Below, one piece after another: positions 51,731 to 60,069 of a DNA stretch of 64,000 nt. The DNA is taken from NCBI GenBank assembly GCA_019638615.1, contig JAHBTL010000013.1, forward strand, positions 62,001 to 126,000. The letters run 5' to 3'. Both the position numbers and the translations under genes were made by a program. The stretch is from Chitinophagaceae bacterium (GTDB lineage: Bacteria > Bacteroidota > Bacteroidia > Chitinophagales > Chitinophagaceae). Positions within the stretch are counted from its first letter, which is position 1; each line of letters opens with the position of its first letter. A model generated the notes under the pieces. That model ran no database searches. It was not told where the DNA came from and saw nothing but the letters and a program-made list of their open reading frames with translations.

Positions 51731-53188
51731 ATGAAAACATTATATAAAATACAGGTATTTTTCTCCCTTGCGCTGTTATGTGCAGGCTTCTTTTCCTGCA
51801 CAAAAGGTTTTGAAACCATTAACCAGGATCCTACAAAACCTACAGATGTTACACCTGCGCAACTGATCACCGGTATAGAAAGAACCGCTTCCGACATTGT
51901 ATACAGCGGCGGCGTAAATGATAATATCGGGATGCTATACGCACAGTATTTTTCTCAAACACAAACCGAAACCCAAAGTCAGTACCAGCTAGACGAAGCT
52001 GCGAATAATCTGTTGTGGACATCTTACAGCGTTCCTCTTTCTAATATACAGGAGCTATTGAGGATCAATGAACTACGTCCGGAACCGGCATCCAACAACC
52101 AGAACGCAATCGCTAAAATTTTGAGTATATGGATCTACCAGGTGCTTACCGATGCATATGGAAATATCCCTTTCAGCGAGGCGTTACGGGGTGATGAACT
52201 CATCCTGACGTCCAAATACGATGATTCAAAAACCATTTATGATGGTTTGATAGCTCTATTGAATGAACAGATCAATGCATTAGACCCTACATTCAGTTCA
52301 TTTAGAACTGGTGAATTAATTTACCAGGGAGATGTAAATAAGTGGAAAAAACTGGCCAATGCTTTGAAGATCCGCATTGGTTTGCGAATGGTGAACGCAG
52401 ATCCGGTAAAAGCGAAGCAGATCATTGAAGAGGCAAGCGCCAATACATTTACAGGCATTGCGGATGAAGCAAAATTTACCTACCTGCCACTTGCGCCCGA
52501 CCAGTTTCCTTACAACGACCAGGATGGCGCCAGTATTTCGAATGCCTATTTTGTATCGTCTACCCTCGTAGATTTTATGAAAGAAACAGGCGATCCACGA
52601 TTGCCCATGTATGCCAGGGAAGCCCCCGCAACAGGAACCATAGTAGGCAAGCCTTATGGATTGGGCAGCTTTACCAACATTAATGAATACTCGAGGGGTA
52701 GCGCAAAAGTTTACAGCACTACCTTTCCCGGCTATATTATCAGTTATGCCGAGGTGCAATTCGCGCTGGCGGAAGCAGCCGCACGTGGCTTTAATGTAGG
52801 CGGAGATGCTGCAACTTTTTACGAAAAAGGGATCAGGGCCAGCATGCAGTTTTGGGGAGTAGGCGATGCAGACGCCACTGCATTTTTAGCCAATAACCCA
52901 TACGACCAGGCAAACTGGAAAAATATAATCGGCACACAAAAATGGGTGGCGCTGTACAACCAGGGCTTACAGGGCTGGTTTGAAAGGAACCGTTTGAACT
53001 TTACCAAACCCAATGGCGATCCTTTTTTCCGGGCGCCTAATACTATACTTGACAATACAGTAACCTTTGTTCCCTACCGCATTACTTACCCGCTGGCAGA
53101 ATTGTCGAACAACGCCGACAATTACAGCCAGGCCAAAACGGCTATGGGTGGCGACAATAAGGGTATAAAACTGTGGTGGCAGGATTAA
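51731..53188 (+). CDS. SusD/RagB-family nutrient-binding lipoprotein (second copy)
   Basis: A 485-residue SusD-like_2 lipoprotein. The lipobox is AGFFSC, then KGFETINQDPTKPTDVTPAQLI. The middle includes WIYQVLTDAYGNIPFSEAL and YQGDVNKWKKLANALKIRIGLRM. The end holds GTQKWVALYNQGLQGWFERNRLNF. It is shorter than the first SusD (563). It pairs with the SusC 18 bp upstream. An Lrp/AsnC regulator gene follows after 200 bp, which hints at, but does not show, an amino-acid or peptide link. Confidence 0.9.
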   Translation: MKTLYKIQVFFSLALLCAGFFSCTKGFETINQDPTKPTDVTPAQLITGIERTASDIVYSGGVNDNIGMLYAQYFSQTQTETQSQYQLDEAANNLLWTSYSVPLSNIQELLRINELRPEPASNNQNAIAKILSIWIYQVLTDAYGNIPFSEALRGDELILTSKYDDSKTIYDGLIALLNEQINALDPTFSSFRTGELIYQGDVNKWKKLANALKIRIGLRMVNADPVKAKQIIEEASANTFTGIADEAKFTYLPLAPDQFPYNDQDGASISNAYFVSSTLVDFMKETGDPRLPMYAREAPATGTIVGKPYGLGSFTNINEYSRGSAKVYSTTFPGYIISYAEVQFALAEAAARGFNVGGDAATFYEKGIRASMQFWGVGDADATAFLANNPYDQANWKNIIGTQKWVALYNQGLQGWFERNRLNFTKPNGDPFFRAPNTILDNTVTFVPYRITYPLAELSNNADNYSQAKTAMGGDNKGIKLWWQD

Positions 53189-53388
53189 GGCCTTTCACAA
53201 GGGATGCCGGGTACCAGATATTTGATTCTTTTAAGCGTCAAATACTGTTATCCGGTTTCTTTCATTTATAAACCTCAAATGCAAAAAGATTTTAATTTAA
53301 AAAAATATTAAAAAATTTTTAGGATTTTACGGTTTTGTCTAGAGAAAATGTAGTAATTATGTGAGAGAACTATAGAAATAAGGGTGAA

Positions 53389-53859
53389 ATGGCTTCAAAG
53401 TTAAATTTAGACAAATTAGACCTCCAGATCATTTCAGCGATGATGGATGATGCGGGGATATCGTATGCCGACCTGGGGAAAAACCTGTCTGTATCCGGGG
53501 GTACCATCCATGTGCGCATAAAAAAATTGCAGGAGAGCGGTATCGTTAAAGGTACCAGGCTGAATGTTGAGCTGAAAGAGCTGGGTTACGACATTACTGC
53601 ATTTGTAGGAATATACCTCGAAAAAAGCTCCCTGTACGATACGGTAGCAAAAGATCTCAAAAAAATACCTGAAATCGTTCGCCTCAATTATACAACGGGC
53701 AATTACAGCATGTTTATTGAAATTGTGTGTCGCGACATTGCGCAATTACGGCATGTGTTGCACGACGAACTGCAGAAAATAAAAGGAATTGAACGTACTG
53801 AAACATTGATCTCATTAGAAGAAAGCTTTAACAGGAATGTTCAGGTAGCACCAGTTTAG
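53389..53859 (+). CDS. Lrp/AsnC-family transcriptional regulator
   Basis: A 156-residue feast/famine regulator. The N-terminal winged-helix DNA-binding domain is LDKLDLQIISAMMDDAGISYADLGKNLSVSGGTIHVRIKKLQ, with the recognition helix near 30-45. The C-terminal RAM domain has the strand GYDITAFVGIYLEK and the effector-binding region IVRLNYTTGNYSMFIEIVC. Such proteins form octamers that respond to amino acids. The position between a SusC/SusD pair and a convergent LysE exporter makes either a plausible target. Confidence 0.92.
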   Translation: MASKLNLDKLDLQIISAMMDDAGISYADLGKNLSVSGGTIHVRIKKLQESGIVKGTRLNVELKELGYDITAFVGIYLEKSSLYDTVAKDLKKIPEIVRLNYTTGNYSMFIEIVCRDIAQLRHVLHDELQKIKGIERTETLISLEESFNRNVQVAPV

Positions 53860-53982
53860 GGTTGCAGGGGAGATTTCTGATTTGAGATTTATAGTTTGAA
53901 GTTGCTTGCTTATGGTTGCAGGTTACACGTTTTAATTTTCATTGTCAATTGTCCACTGTCAACTATCCATAGCTATCAGCCC
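53860..53982. repeat. Word-type repeat between convergent genes
   Basis: This gap is filled with the same word style: ATTTCTGATTTGAGATTT (53873-53890, exact copy of 4252-4269), TTATAGTTTGAAG, GGTTGCAGGTTACACG, ATTGTCAATTGTCCACTGTCAAC and AGCTATCAGCC (53971-53981, also at 4276-4286). It borders the 3' ends of both the Lrp and LysE genes. No T-rich hairpin terminator was found. Confidence 0.65.
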
Positions 53983-54624
53983 TCACTGCACTTTGTCGCT
54001 CAAAAAAACAATTCCGTATAACAATGCAAAGGCAAAGGCAATAAGTATACCCCCCGATAAGCGGGTGATTAACGAGATATTGCGAACCGTAAGCTTTTTG
54101 CCGAGCCTGCCCGCCAGCAATACCTTTGCTGCATCTGCCAGCATATTAAAAAGAATGCAGGTTGTAAATATAATGACTCTTTGCTGCAGCGTATGGCTTA
54201 TTGCGAACGCAGTAGCGTTTACCAGCCAGAACACAATTACACTCGGATTCAAAGTATTGATCAGGAACCCGGAAAGAAATATCTGTGTATAATCTTTTTT
54301 ACCCAGCTTAACCACTACACCTCCTCCTCCCGGGCCAGGTAATATTTTTTTAAAAAACAGGTAAAATATTCCTAAACCCAGCAGGAAAGAGCTTCCGGCG
54401 TAGCCAATCAGTTTTTTGTATTCCAGCAGCTCTTTCACCAATTCGGTAAAACCGTTGCTGATTATTACCAGCAGAATATCGCTGATCCATACACCACTTA
54501 CGAATGCAAATCCGCCTTCGTGCCCATTGTATATGCTTTGTTTAATAATCGTAAAAATAACAGGACCTACGGATAAAGCTAAAAAGAAACCAATCACCAG
54601 TCCTTTCCATAAAGCCTCAATCAT
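53983..54624 (-). CDS. LysE-family amino acid exporter
   Basis: A 213-residue inner-membrane protein with about six hydrophobic segments. The LysE/RhtB signature is GFFLALSVGPVIFTIIKQSIYNGHEGGFAFVSG near the N-terminus, and the fourth helix region contains FLSGFLINTLNPSVIVFWL. Family members export basic or neutral amino acids and related metabolites. It starts 31 bp after the GH3-family gene ends, so the two are likely one operon. The Lrp-type regulator gene converges on it from the other side of a repeat. Confidence 0.88.
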   Translation of the reverse strand: MIEALWKGLVIGFFLALSVGPVIFTIIKQSIYNGHEGGFAFVSGVWISDILLVIISNGFTELVKELLEYKKLIGYAGSSFLLGLGIFYLFFKKILPGPGGGGVVVKLGKKDYTQIFLSGFLINTLNPSVIVFWLVNATAFAISHTLQQRVIIFTTCILFNMLADAAKVLLAGRLGKKLTVRNISLITRLSGGILIAFAFALLYGIVFLSDKVQ

Positions 54625-54655
54625 GAATTGCCGTTTGATAAGTTAATGCTGATTG

Positions 54656-56185
54656 CTATATGCTGTTAACGCTGTTCAGGAACTGTTCCCAATCTTCCAG
54701 CATTTTGCCTTTCATTACCCTGGGAAATTTATGCTGTCCTCCCAATTTACCCTTATGCTCCATAAAGTCCATGAATTTTTTCTCAGGCAATACGGTCAGC
54801 ATTACTTCCCTCAATGCACTTTTCCGTTCTACCGCGTAATCGTCATTCAGCTCTTTAAGATTATTGTCAATATTAATTCTCAATTGCTCTGCATTTACAA
54901 CGTCATCGCAGGCTACATACCAATGGTGGGCGAAAAACGAGCCATACGGAACACCTGCAACAGTAAATTCAGGAATAGAAACATTCATTTGTTCACCAAC
55001 CAGTTCAATAGCCCGGTTCATATTATCAACGCTCAGGTGTTCGCCCACCAGGCTTAAAAAATGCTTGGTCCTTCCGGTTATTATTATTTCCGCCCTTTTT
55101 TTATCGGTGAACCGTATGGTATCGCCAATCAGGTAACGCCATGCGCCGGCAGATGTACTTATCAATATTGCATAATCTTTTCCTTCTTCTACTTCATCTA
55201 TTAAAAGGGCCGTGGGATGATCAACAATATTGCCGGACGGATCAAAGTTTTGATCGTTAAATGGTACAAATTCAAAAAAAATATGTTCATTGGTGGTCAG
55301 CTTCATGCCGCGAACCCCCTGCCTGTCCTGGTAAGCAATAAATCCTTCCGATGCAAGATATGTTTCAATATAAGTGAGCGGTTTACCCAATAATTTTTCG
55401 AATCCCTTTTTGTACGGCTCAAAAGCCACTCCCCCATGCACATAAAATGCGAGATTGGGCCATAACTCATGAATATTTTTGATCTTATACTTTTCAATGA
55501 TCATTTCCATGCACATCTGTATCCAGGCAGGTACGCCCACTACAAACCCAATATCCCAGTTAGGTGCCTGCTCAACAATCTCGTCCAGCTTGGTATTCCA
55601 GTCTTTGGTACGCGCTATTTTTTTGCCGGGCTTGTAAAACGGGCTAAACCAGAAAGGTACTTTTTTAGCGGTGATCCCACTGAGATCACCGGCATAATAG
55701 CCGGGCCCTTTTTGAAGATCGGTGCTTCCCCCCAGCATGAGCCATCCTTTGCTGATAGATTTAACCGGTATATTCTCATAATTGCGCAAACTCAGCATTT
55801 GCTTGATCATTACCACGCGGTTTCCGCGCATCAGGTCGTTTGTGATAGGAATGTATTTGCTGGCAGAGCCCGAAGTGCCTGAGCTAAGGGCGAAATAGGG
55901 TATTTTACCCGGCCAGCAAACATCAGGTATTCCATCGAGTGTACGATGCCACCACTGCGCATAGATTTTATCATAGTCAAATACAGGAACATGCTGCTGA
56001 AAAGCCTTTGCAATTTTTTTTTGTAGCAATATCTCATCAAAATGACAGGCCTGCCCGAATTCGGTGAACCTTGCTTTTTTCAGCAATTTTCGTAAAACAC
56101 GATTTTGCTGCCATGTATGCGAACCAACAGGCAACTTTAACGTGCGGGCAATAGTAGCAGGAATTCTTATATCAATTATCCCCAT
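54656..56185 (-). CDS. GH3-family acyl-adenylate-forming enzyme
   Basis: A 509-residue protein of the GH3 family, named after the plant auxin-responsive enzymes that adenylate a carboxylate and join it to an amino acid. The ATP motifs are visible as YFALSSGTSGSASKYIPIT (loop 1), YLASEGFIAYQ and GAWRYLIGDTIRFTD (motif 3), followed by the hinge ITGRTKHFLSLVGEHLS. Bacterial members are widespread in Bacteroidota, mostly without known substrates. Being followed by a LysE-type amino-acid exporter is consistent with formation and export of an amino-acid conjugate. That is inference only. Confidence 0.87.
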   Translation of the reverse strand: MGIIDIRIPATIARTLKLPVGSHTWQQNRVLRKLLKKARFTEFGQACHFDEILLQKKIAKAFQQHVPVFDYDKIYAQWWHRTLDGIPDVCWPGKIPYFALSSGTSGSASKYIPITNDLMRGNRVVMIKQMLSLRNYENIPVKSISKGWLMLGGSTDLQKGPGYYAGDLSGITAKKVPFWFSPFYKPGKKIARTKDWNTKLDEIVEQAPNWDIGFVVGVPAWIQMCMEMIIEKYKIKNIHELWPNLAFYVHGGVAFEPYKKGFEKLLGKPLTYIETYLASEGFIAYQDRQGVRGMKLTTNEHIFFEFVPFNDQNFDPSGNIVDHPTALLIDEVEEGKDYAILISTSAGAWRYLIGDTIRFTDKKRAEIIITGRTKHFLSLVGEHLSVDNMNRAIELVGEQMNVSIPEFTVAGVPYGSFFAHHWYVACDDVVNAEQLRINIDNNLKELNDDYAVERKSALREVMLTVLPEKKFMDFMEHKGKLGGQHKFPRVMKGKMLEDWEQFLNSVNSI

Positions 56186-56467
56186 TGAATATAGATGGGT
56201 TAATAGTTTTAATGTATAAACAAATGTAGGATACTCCTTTTGATGTGCCTAAATTCTGGTACTTTTTTACAGGTTCGGTAACAATGCGCACATACAGGGT
56301 ATAAGGCAGGCGCTTTATGGATCAAAGCGGCGTTTGCCCGCTGTGTTTTATTGAATGCTGGTGTGGCTTCAGATTAAAATTCTGGCATTGGCCTTGCGGG
56401 TAAATAGCTTGGCTTTTACGGGTATTTTTACATACTTGCAGGATTATCATTTGTTAATTGTTAGTAA

Positions 56468-56836
56468 ATGAGAAAGAAAAAAATTTATGTTGCTGACGAT
56501 GATGTGAATATTCTGGAGCTGATGCACACCATACTTGAGTTACAGGGCTATGAGGTAACTACATCTCCCGACGGTTTATCGCTGCAAACATTAACGGAAA
56601 CGCCTGATATGGTTTTTCTTGATATTGCAATGTCTGGCAGCGATGGGAGCGAGATATGCTACCAATACAAGCGCAATCCCGGCACTTCAGATGTGCCTGT
56701 AGTATTGGTTTCAGCCAACGTCAACTTACAGGAAATAGCAGACAATTGCGGAGCCAATGATGTTTTGCCCAAACCTTTCGATATCAGGACTGTGGTTGAA
56801 CTTGCGCGCAAATACACCATTACGGGGAAAAAATGA
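56468..56836 (+). CDS. Stand-alone receiver-domain (CheY-like) response regulator
   Basis: A 122-residue single-domain response regulator with no output domain. The acid pocket is VADDD (8-12), the phospho-acceptor is Asp52 in MVFLDIAMSGSDG, and the switch residues are in VVLVSAN and VLPKPFD. It probably acts in phosphorelay or by protein binding. No kinase is adjacent. The 282-bp upstream gap shows no gene. The 3' end converges with the glycosyltransferase gene with an 18-bp spacer. Confidence 0.92.
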   Translation: MRKKKIYVADDDVNILELMHTILELQGYEVTTSPDGLSLQTLTETPDMVFLDIAMSGSDGSEICYQYKRNPGTSDVPVVLVSANVNLQEIADNCGANDVLPKPFDIRTVVELARKYTITGKK

Positions 56837-56854
56837 CACAATTTATTTTCGTTC

Positions 56855-58042
56855 TTATTCAGCAGGTATTGTTATGCCTCTTCCGTCTTTTGAATCGCTG
56901 GTTATAATGCTCCTGCTTTTATCCGCGTGGAACCATACCCGGTATAGTGTTGCCAGTAACGGTAGTTTGCGGATGATTTCCTTAAATGAAAAAAAGCCTT
57001 CGCAAATAATCATATCCCGCGTCTCCTGGCGCCTGCCGGTTTTCATTTCAGGCATTTTGTACAACTGTATTCCACCCTGCTTTCCATAGGAGCTTAATAA
57101 GATAGGCTTCACATTTTCCAGCTCTTCTTCTGTTCCGTTGATTACAAAGCTTTCCGGAGTTTGACTGTCAGTAATTTGCGTACGCCTGTTAAAAACATTT
57201 CTGCCGGTGGTTATGATGGCGGCCGCAAGCATTGCCAGGGTTACCAGGAAACTATACAAAACAGAGAGGAAATAAGGATAATGCTTCCGGATAAAAATAC
57301 GCATGGCATTATAAAAGGTATAAACGTACTTCCTGCTTGTTTTAACAGTACTTTCTCCTTTAAAATGCACAATGGTGATATCCGGGTAATAATAGTTTTC
57401 ATATCCTGCTTTTTGAATCCGGAAACTGAGGTCAATGTCTTCACCATACATAAAAAAAGCTTCATCAAACCCCCCCGTAACCTGTAATACGCGGGCGGGA
57501 ATAAACATAAACGCCCCGGATAAAATATCAATTTTATTTATTTCATTTTCAGGCAAATGCCCCATATAGTACCCTGCAAAAAAACGCGACCGGGGAAAAA
57601 GACTGCCAATGCCGGACAACTTTAGCAATGAAACCCATAAAGACGGGAAGCCCCGTTTGCTTTCTTTTAAGAACACGCCCCTGCCATCGGTCATGCGCAC
57701 GCCTAAACCTCCTGCATGGGGTTGCGATCCGGAAAACCCGATGCATTTTTCAAAACAGTCTTCCGGCACAATGGTATCGGGATTTAAAAAAAGGATGTAT
57801 TGCCCGGTTGCCTGCATAAGCCCCAGGTTACAGGCTTTGCCAAAGCCGATATTGTCGTTCAGCCAGGTAAATTTTACCTGCGGGAAAGCCGGTTGTAAAT
57901 AGTCGCGGCTATTATCAATGGAGTGATTGTCTACTACAATTACTTCCATGGTTATATTCCTTCCGGCTTTTAAAACCGAAAGCAGGCAATGCTCCAGGAA
58001 GTATTTTGCATTATAGCTTACAATGATTACCGAAAGCAACAA
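56855..58042 (-). CDS. Family 2 glycosyltransferase with a C-terminal membrane segment
   Basis: A 395-residue inverting glycosyltransferase (GT-A fold). The opening is SVIIVSYNAKYFLEHCL, with nucleotide and metal motifs EVIVVDNHSIDNS, YILFLNPDTIVPED and acceptor motif FDEAFFMYGEDIDLSFRIQKAGY. After ~residue 255 comes a hydrophobic helix (FLSVLYSFLVTLAMLAAAII), then a ~110-residue cytoplasmic tail ending SRSIITSDSKDGRG. There is no in-frame ATG: initiation must be at TTG 58042 or TTG 58039, the latter giving the family N-terminus MLSVIIVSYN. It probably acts in surface polysaccharide or rhamnan-type synthesis. It stands alone, diverging from the inositol-monophosphatase-family gene. Confidence 0.88.
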   Translation of the reverse strand: MLLSVIIVSYNAKYFLEHCLLSVLKAGRNITMEVIVVDNHSIDNSRDYLQPAFPQVKFTWLNDNIGFGKACNLGLMQATGQYILFLNPDTIVPEDCFEKCIGFSGSQPHAGGLGVRMTDGRGVFLKESKRGFPSLWVSLLKLSGIGSLFPRSRFFAGYYMGHLPENEINKIDILSGAFMFIPARVLQVTGGFDEAFFMYGEDIDLSFRIQKAGYENYYYPDITIVHFKGESTVKTSRKYVYTFYNAMRIFIRKHYPYFLSVLYSFLVTLAMLAAAIITTGRNVFNRRTQITDSQTPESFVINGTEEELENVKPILLSSYGKQGGIQLYKMPEMKTGRRQETRDMIICEGFFSFKEIIRKLPLLATLYRVWFHADKSRSIITSDSKDGRGITIPAE

Positions 58043-58117
58043 GCTGCATAGTATTAATGGGCGAATTAATACATTTTAACGCAGGATGCAAAATAATGGT
58101 GCAGCCTTTCCAAGTAT

Positions 58118-58125
58118 TATCTTTG
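58118..58125 (+). promoter_or_regulatory. -7 promoter element next to a start codon
   Basis: TATCTTTG is an exact TAnnTTTG and ends 4 nt before the ATG at 58130, the same distance as at mtgA. A -33 TTG was not found at 17-21 nt. If active, it yields a leaderless or near-leaderless mRNA. Confidence 0.4.
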
Positions 58126-58129
58126 CCGC

Positions 58130-58903
58130 ATGTTTAAAACTACATTGTTACAGGCAGCCCTGGCCGCCGGCGCTACCATGCAGGAATCTTTTAACGGGAA
58201 TTTCAAGATCTCCAATAAAGAGGGATTTAATAATCTTGTTACCGAAGTGGATCATGCTTCGGAAAAAGTAATCATCGATATCATTCAGAAAAAATTTCCC
58301 GGACACTATATAATGAGCGAGGAATCGGGTGAAATAGTAATGGACTCTACCTACAAATGGATCATCGACCCGATAGACGGAACGGTAAACTATGCCAATG
58401 GCATTCCGTTGTGCTGTGTGAGCATTGGGCTGGAGCATGATGGAAAAATGATCATGGGAGCCGTATACAATCCCTTTTTGAACGAAATGTTTGTGGCAGA
58501 ACGGGGAAGGGGCGCCACATTGAATGACAAAGCCATTCGCGTAAGCAACAAGTCAGACGTTCTAACCTCCTGCCTTGTTACCGGCTTTCCATATAGTTAT
58601 CTTGATCAGCCCAATGGGCCGATGCAGGTATTCGATAAGCTGATCAGGCGCGGCGTTCCGGTGCGGAGATTGGGATCTGCCGCCATAGATCTTTGCTGGG
58701 TTGCTTCGGGCCGGTTTGATGGCTTTTACGAGCATAAGCTGAATGCCTGGGACAGTGCTGCCGGCTTTTTAATGGTAGAAGAAGCGGGTGGAAAAGTAAC
58801 CGATTTTAATGGAGGCGATTACTCTCCTTACCAGCCACATATTGTGGCCACCAATGGAAAAATCCACGACCAGCTGCTCGACTATATCAACGGCATTCGA
58901 TAA
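58130..58903 (+). CDS. Inositol-monophosphatase-family phosphatase
   Basis: A 257-residue Mg-dependent sugar/polyol phosphatase of the IMPase superfamily (SuhB-like). The metal-binding motifs are complete: IMSEESGE (Glu), WIIDPIDGTVNYANGIP (the DPIDGT core) and the late LNAWDSAAGFLMVEEAGG. Substrates of bacterial members include inositol, fructose-1,6 and NADP phosphates; this one is not identifiable. The start at 58130 keeps the complete N-terminal helix. thiL follows 56 bp later in the same direction. Confidence 0.9.
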   Translation: MFKTTLLQAALAAGATMQESFNGNFKISNKEGFNNLVTEVDHASEKVIIDIIQKKFPGHYIMSEESGEIVMDSTYKWIIDPIDGTVNYANGIPLCCVSIGLEHDGKMIMGAVYNPFLNEMFVAERGRGATLNDKAIRVSNKSDVLTSCLVTGFPYSYLDQPNGPMQVFDKLIRRGVPVRRLGSAAIDLCWVASGRFDGFYEHKLNAWDSAAGFLMVEEAGGKVTDFNGGDYSPYQPHIVATNGKIHDQLLDYINGIR

Positions 58904-58959
58904 CATTGGCATACACCTGCAGTTAAATTATTACACTCTCATTCTTTATACCGATAAAC

Positions 58960-59988
58960 ATGGCAACGCGAACAGAAATAGCTTCATTGGGCGAATTCGG
59001 ACTGATTGACCACCTGACCCGCAACAATGAAACACGGCAGGCTTCAACACTTGTAAGCGTTGGCGACGATGCCGCCGTACTTGACCCACTTGGCAAACAA
59101 ATTGTTGTTACCACCGACCTGTTGATAGAAGGCGTTCACTTCGACCTGGTGTATACTCCCCTTACGCACCTGGGTTACAAAAGCATTATTGTTAACCTGA
59201 GCGATGTATATGCCATGAACGCCACACCTACCCAGGTTACCATGAGCATAGGCATCAGCAACCGGTTCAGCGTGGAAGCCCTGGAAGAATTTTATGAAGG
59301 CGTATATGCTGCCTGCGAAAAATACAATGTAGACCTGGTTGGAGGGGATACTACCACCTCTGCCAAAGGAATGATCATAAGTGTCACCGCTATTGGCGAA
59401 GTAAATGCCGGCAGCTTTGTAAAGCGCGACGGCGCCCAAAAAGGCGATTTGATCTGCGTCAGCGGCGATCTCGGCGCCTCTTACCTGGGACTTTTGCTGA
59501 TGGAGAGAGAAAAGAAAATTTTTCTCGAAAGCCCCGGGGTACAGCCCGACCTGGAAAACCAGGATTATATTTTACGCAGGCTGCTGAAGCCTGAAGCCAG
59601 GAAGGACATAATAGAATTTTTTGAAGAGCAGCAGATTGTGCCTACCAGCATGATGGATATCAGCGACGGGCTGAGCAGCGAATTATTACATATATGCAAA
59701 CAGAGCCATACGGGTTGCTTAATTTATGAAGATAAAATCCCTATAGCCGATCAAACGCGTGAGTTTGCCTTTAAACTGGGGATGGATCCTACCGCCTGCG
59801 CGTTAAGCGGCGGGGAAGATTATGAATTGCTTTTTACCCTGAAGCAGGAGGATTATGAAAAAGTTACGCTCAACGAACAAATTAGTGTAATTGGCTATAT
59901 AACAGAGGCTGAAGCGGGCTCATATATAATAACCCGGTCTGATAAAAAGCACGCCCTGACTGCCCAGGGATGGAATGCTTTTAAATAG
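58960..59988 (+). CDS. Thiamine-monophosphate kinase ThiL
   Basis: A 342-residue PurM/ThiL-family kinase converting thiamine monophosphate to the cofactor thiamine diphosphate. Recognised by SVGDDAAVLDP (about 29-39), VTTDLLIEGVHFDL, VGGDTTTSAKGMIISVTAIGE, ISGDLGASYLG-type and SDGLSSELLHICKQS segments, and SGGEDYELLFTL near the C-terminus. The length matches the family. It is probably co-transcribed with the upstream phosphatase gene; no other thiamine genes are adjacent. Confidence 0.93.
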   Translation: MATRTEIASLGEFGLIDHLTRNNETRQASTLVSVGDDAAVLDPLGKQIVVTTDLLIEGVHFDLVYTPLTHLGYKSIIVNLSDVYAMNATPTQVTMSIGISNRFSVEALEEFYEGVYAACEKYNVDLVGGDTTTSAKGMIISVTAIGEVNAGSFVKRDGAQKGDLICVSGDLGASYLGLLLMEREKKIFLESPGVQPDLENQDYILRRLLKPEARKDIIEFFEEQQIVPTSMMDISDGLSSELLHICKQSHTGCLIYEDKIPIADQTREFAFKLGMDPTACALSGGEDYELLFTLKQEDYEKVTLNEQISVIGYITEAEAGSYIITRSDKKHALTAQGWNAFK

Positions 59989-60069
59989 GCCTGATGTATA
60001 CAAATACCGGTGTTTTTTCGTTTAAAGAAGTGAAACCAAAGGGTTTATGTTATTATCGAAGATTATCTG

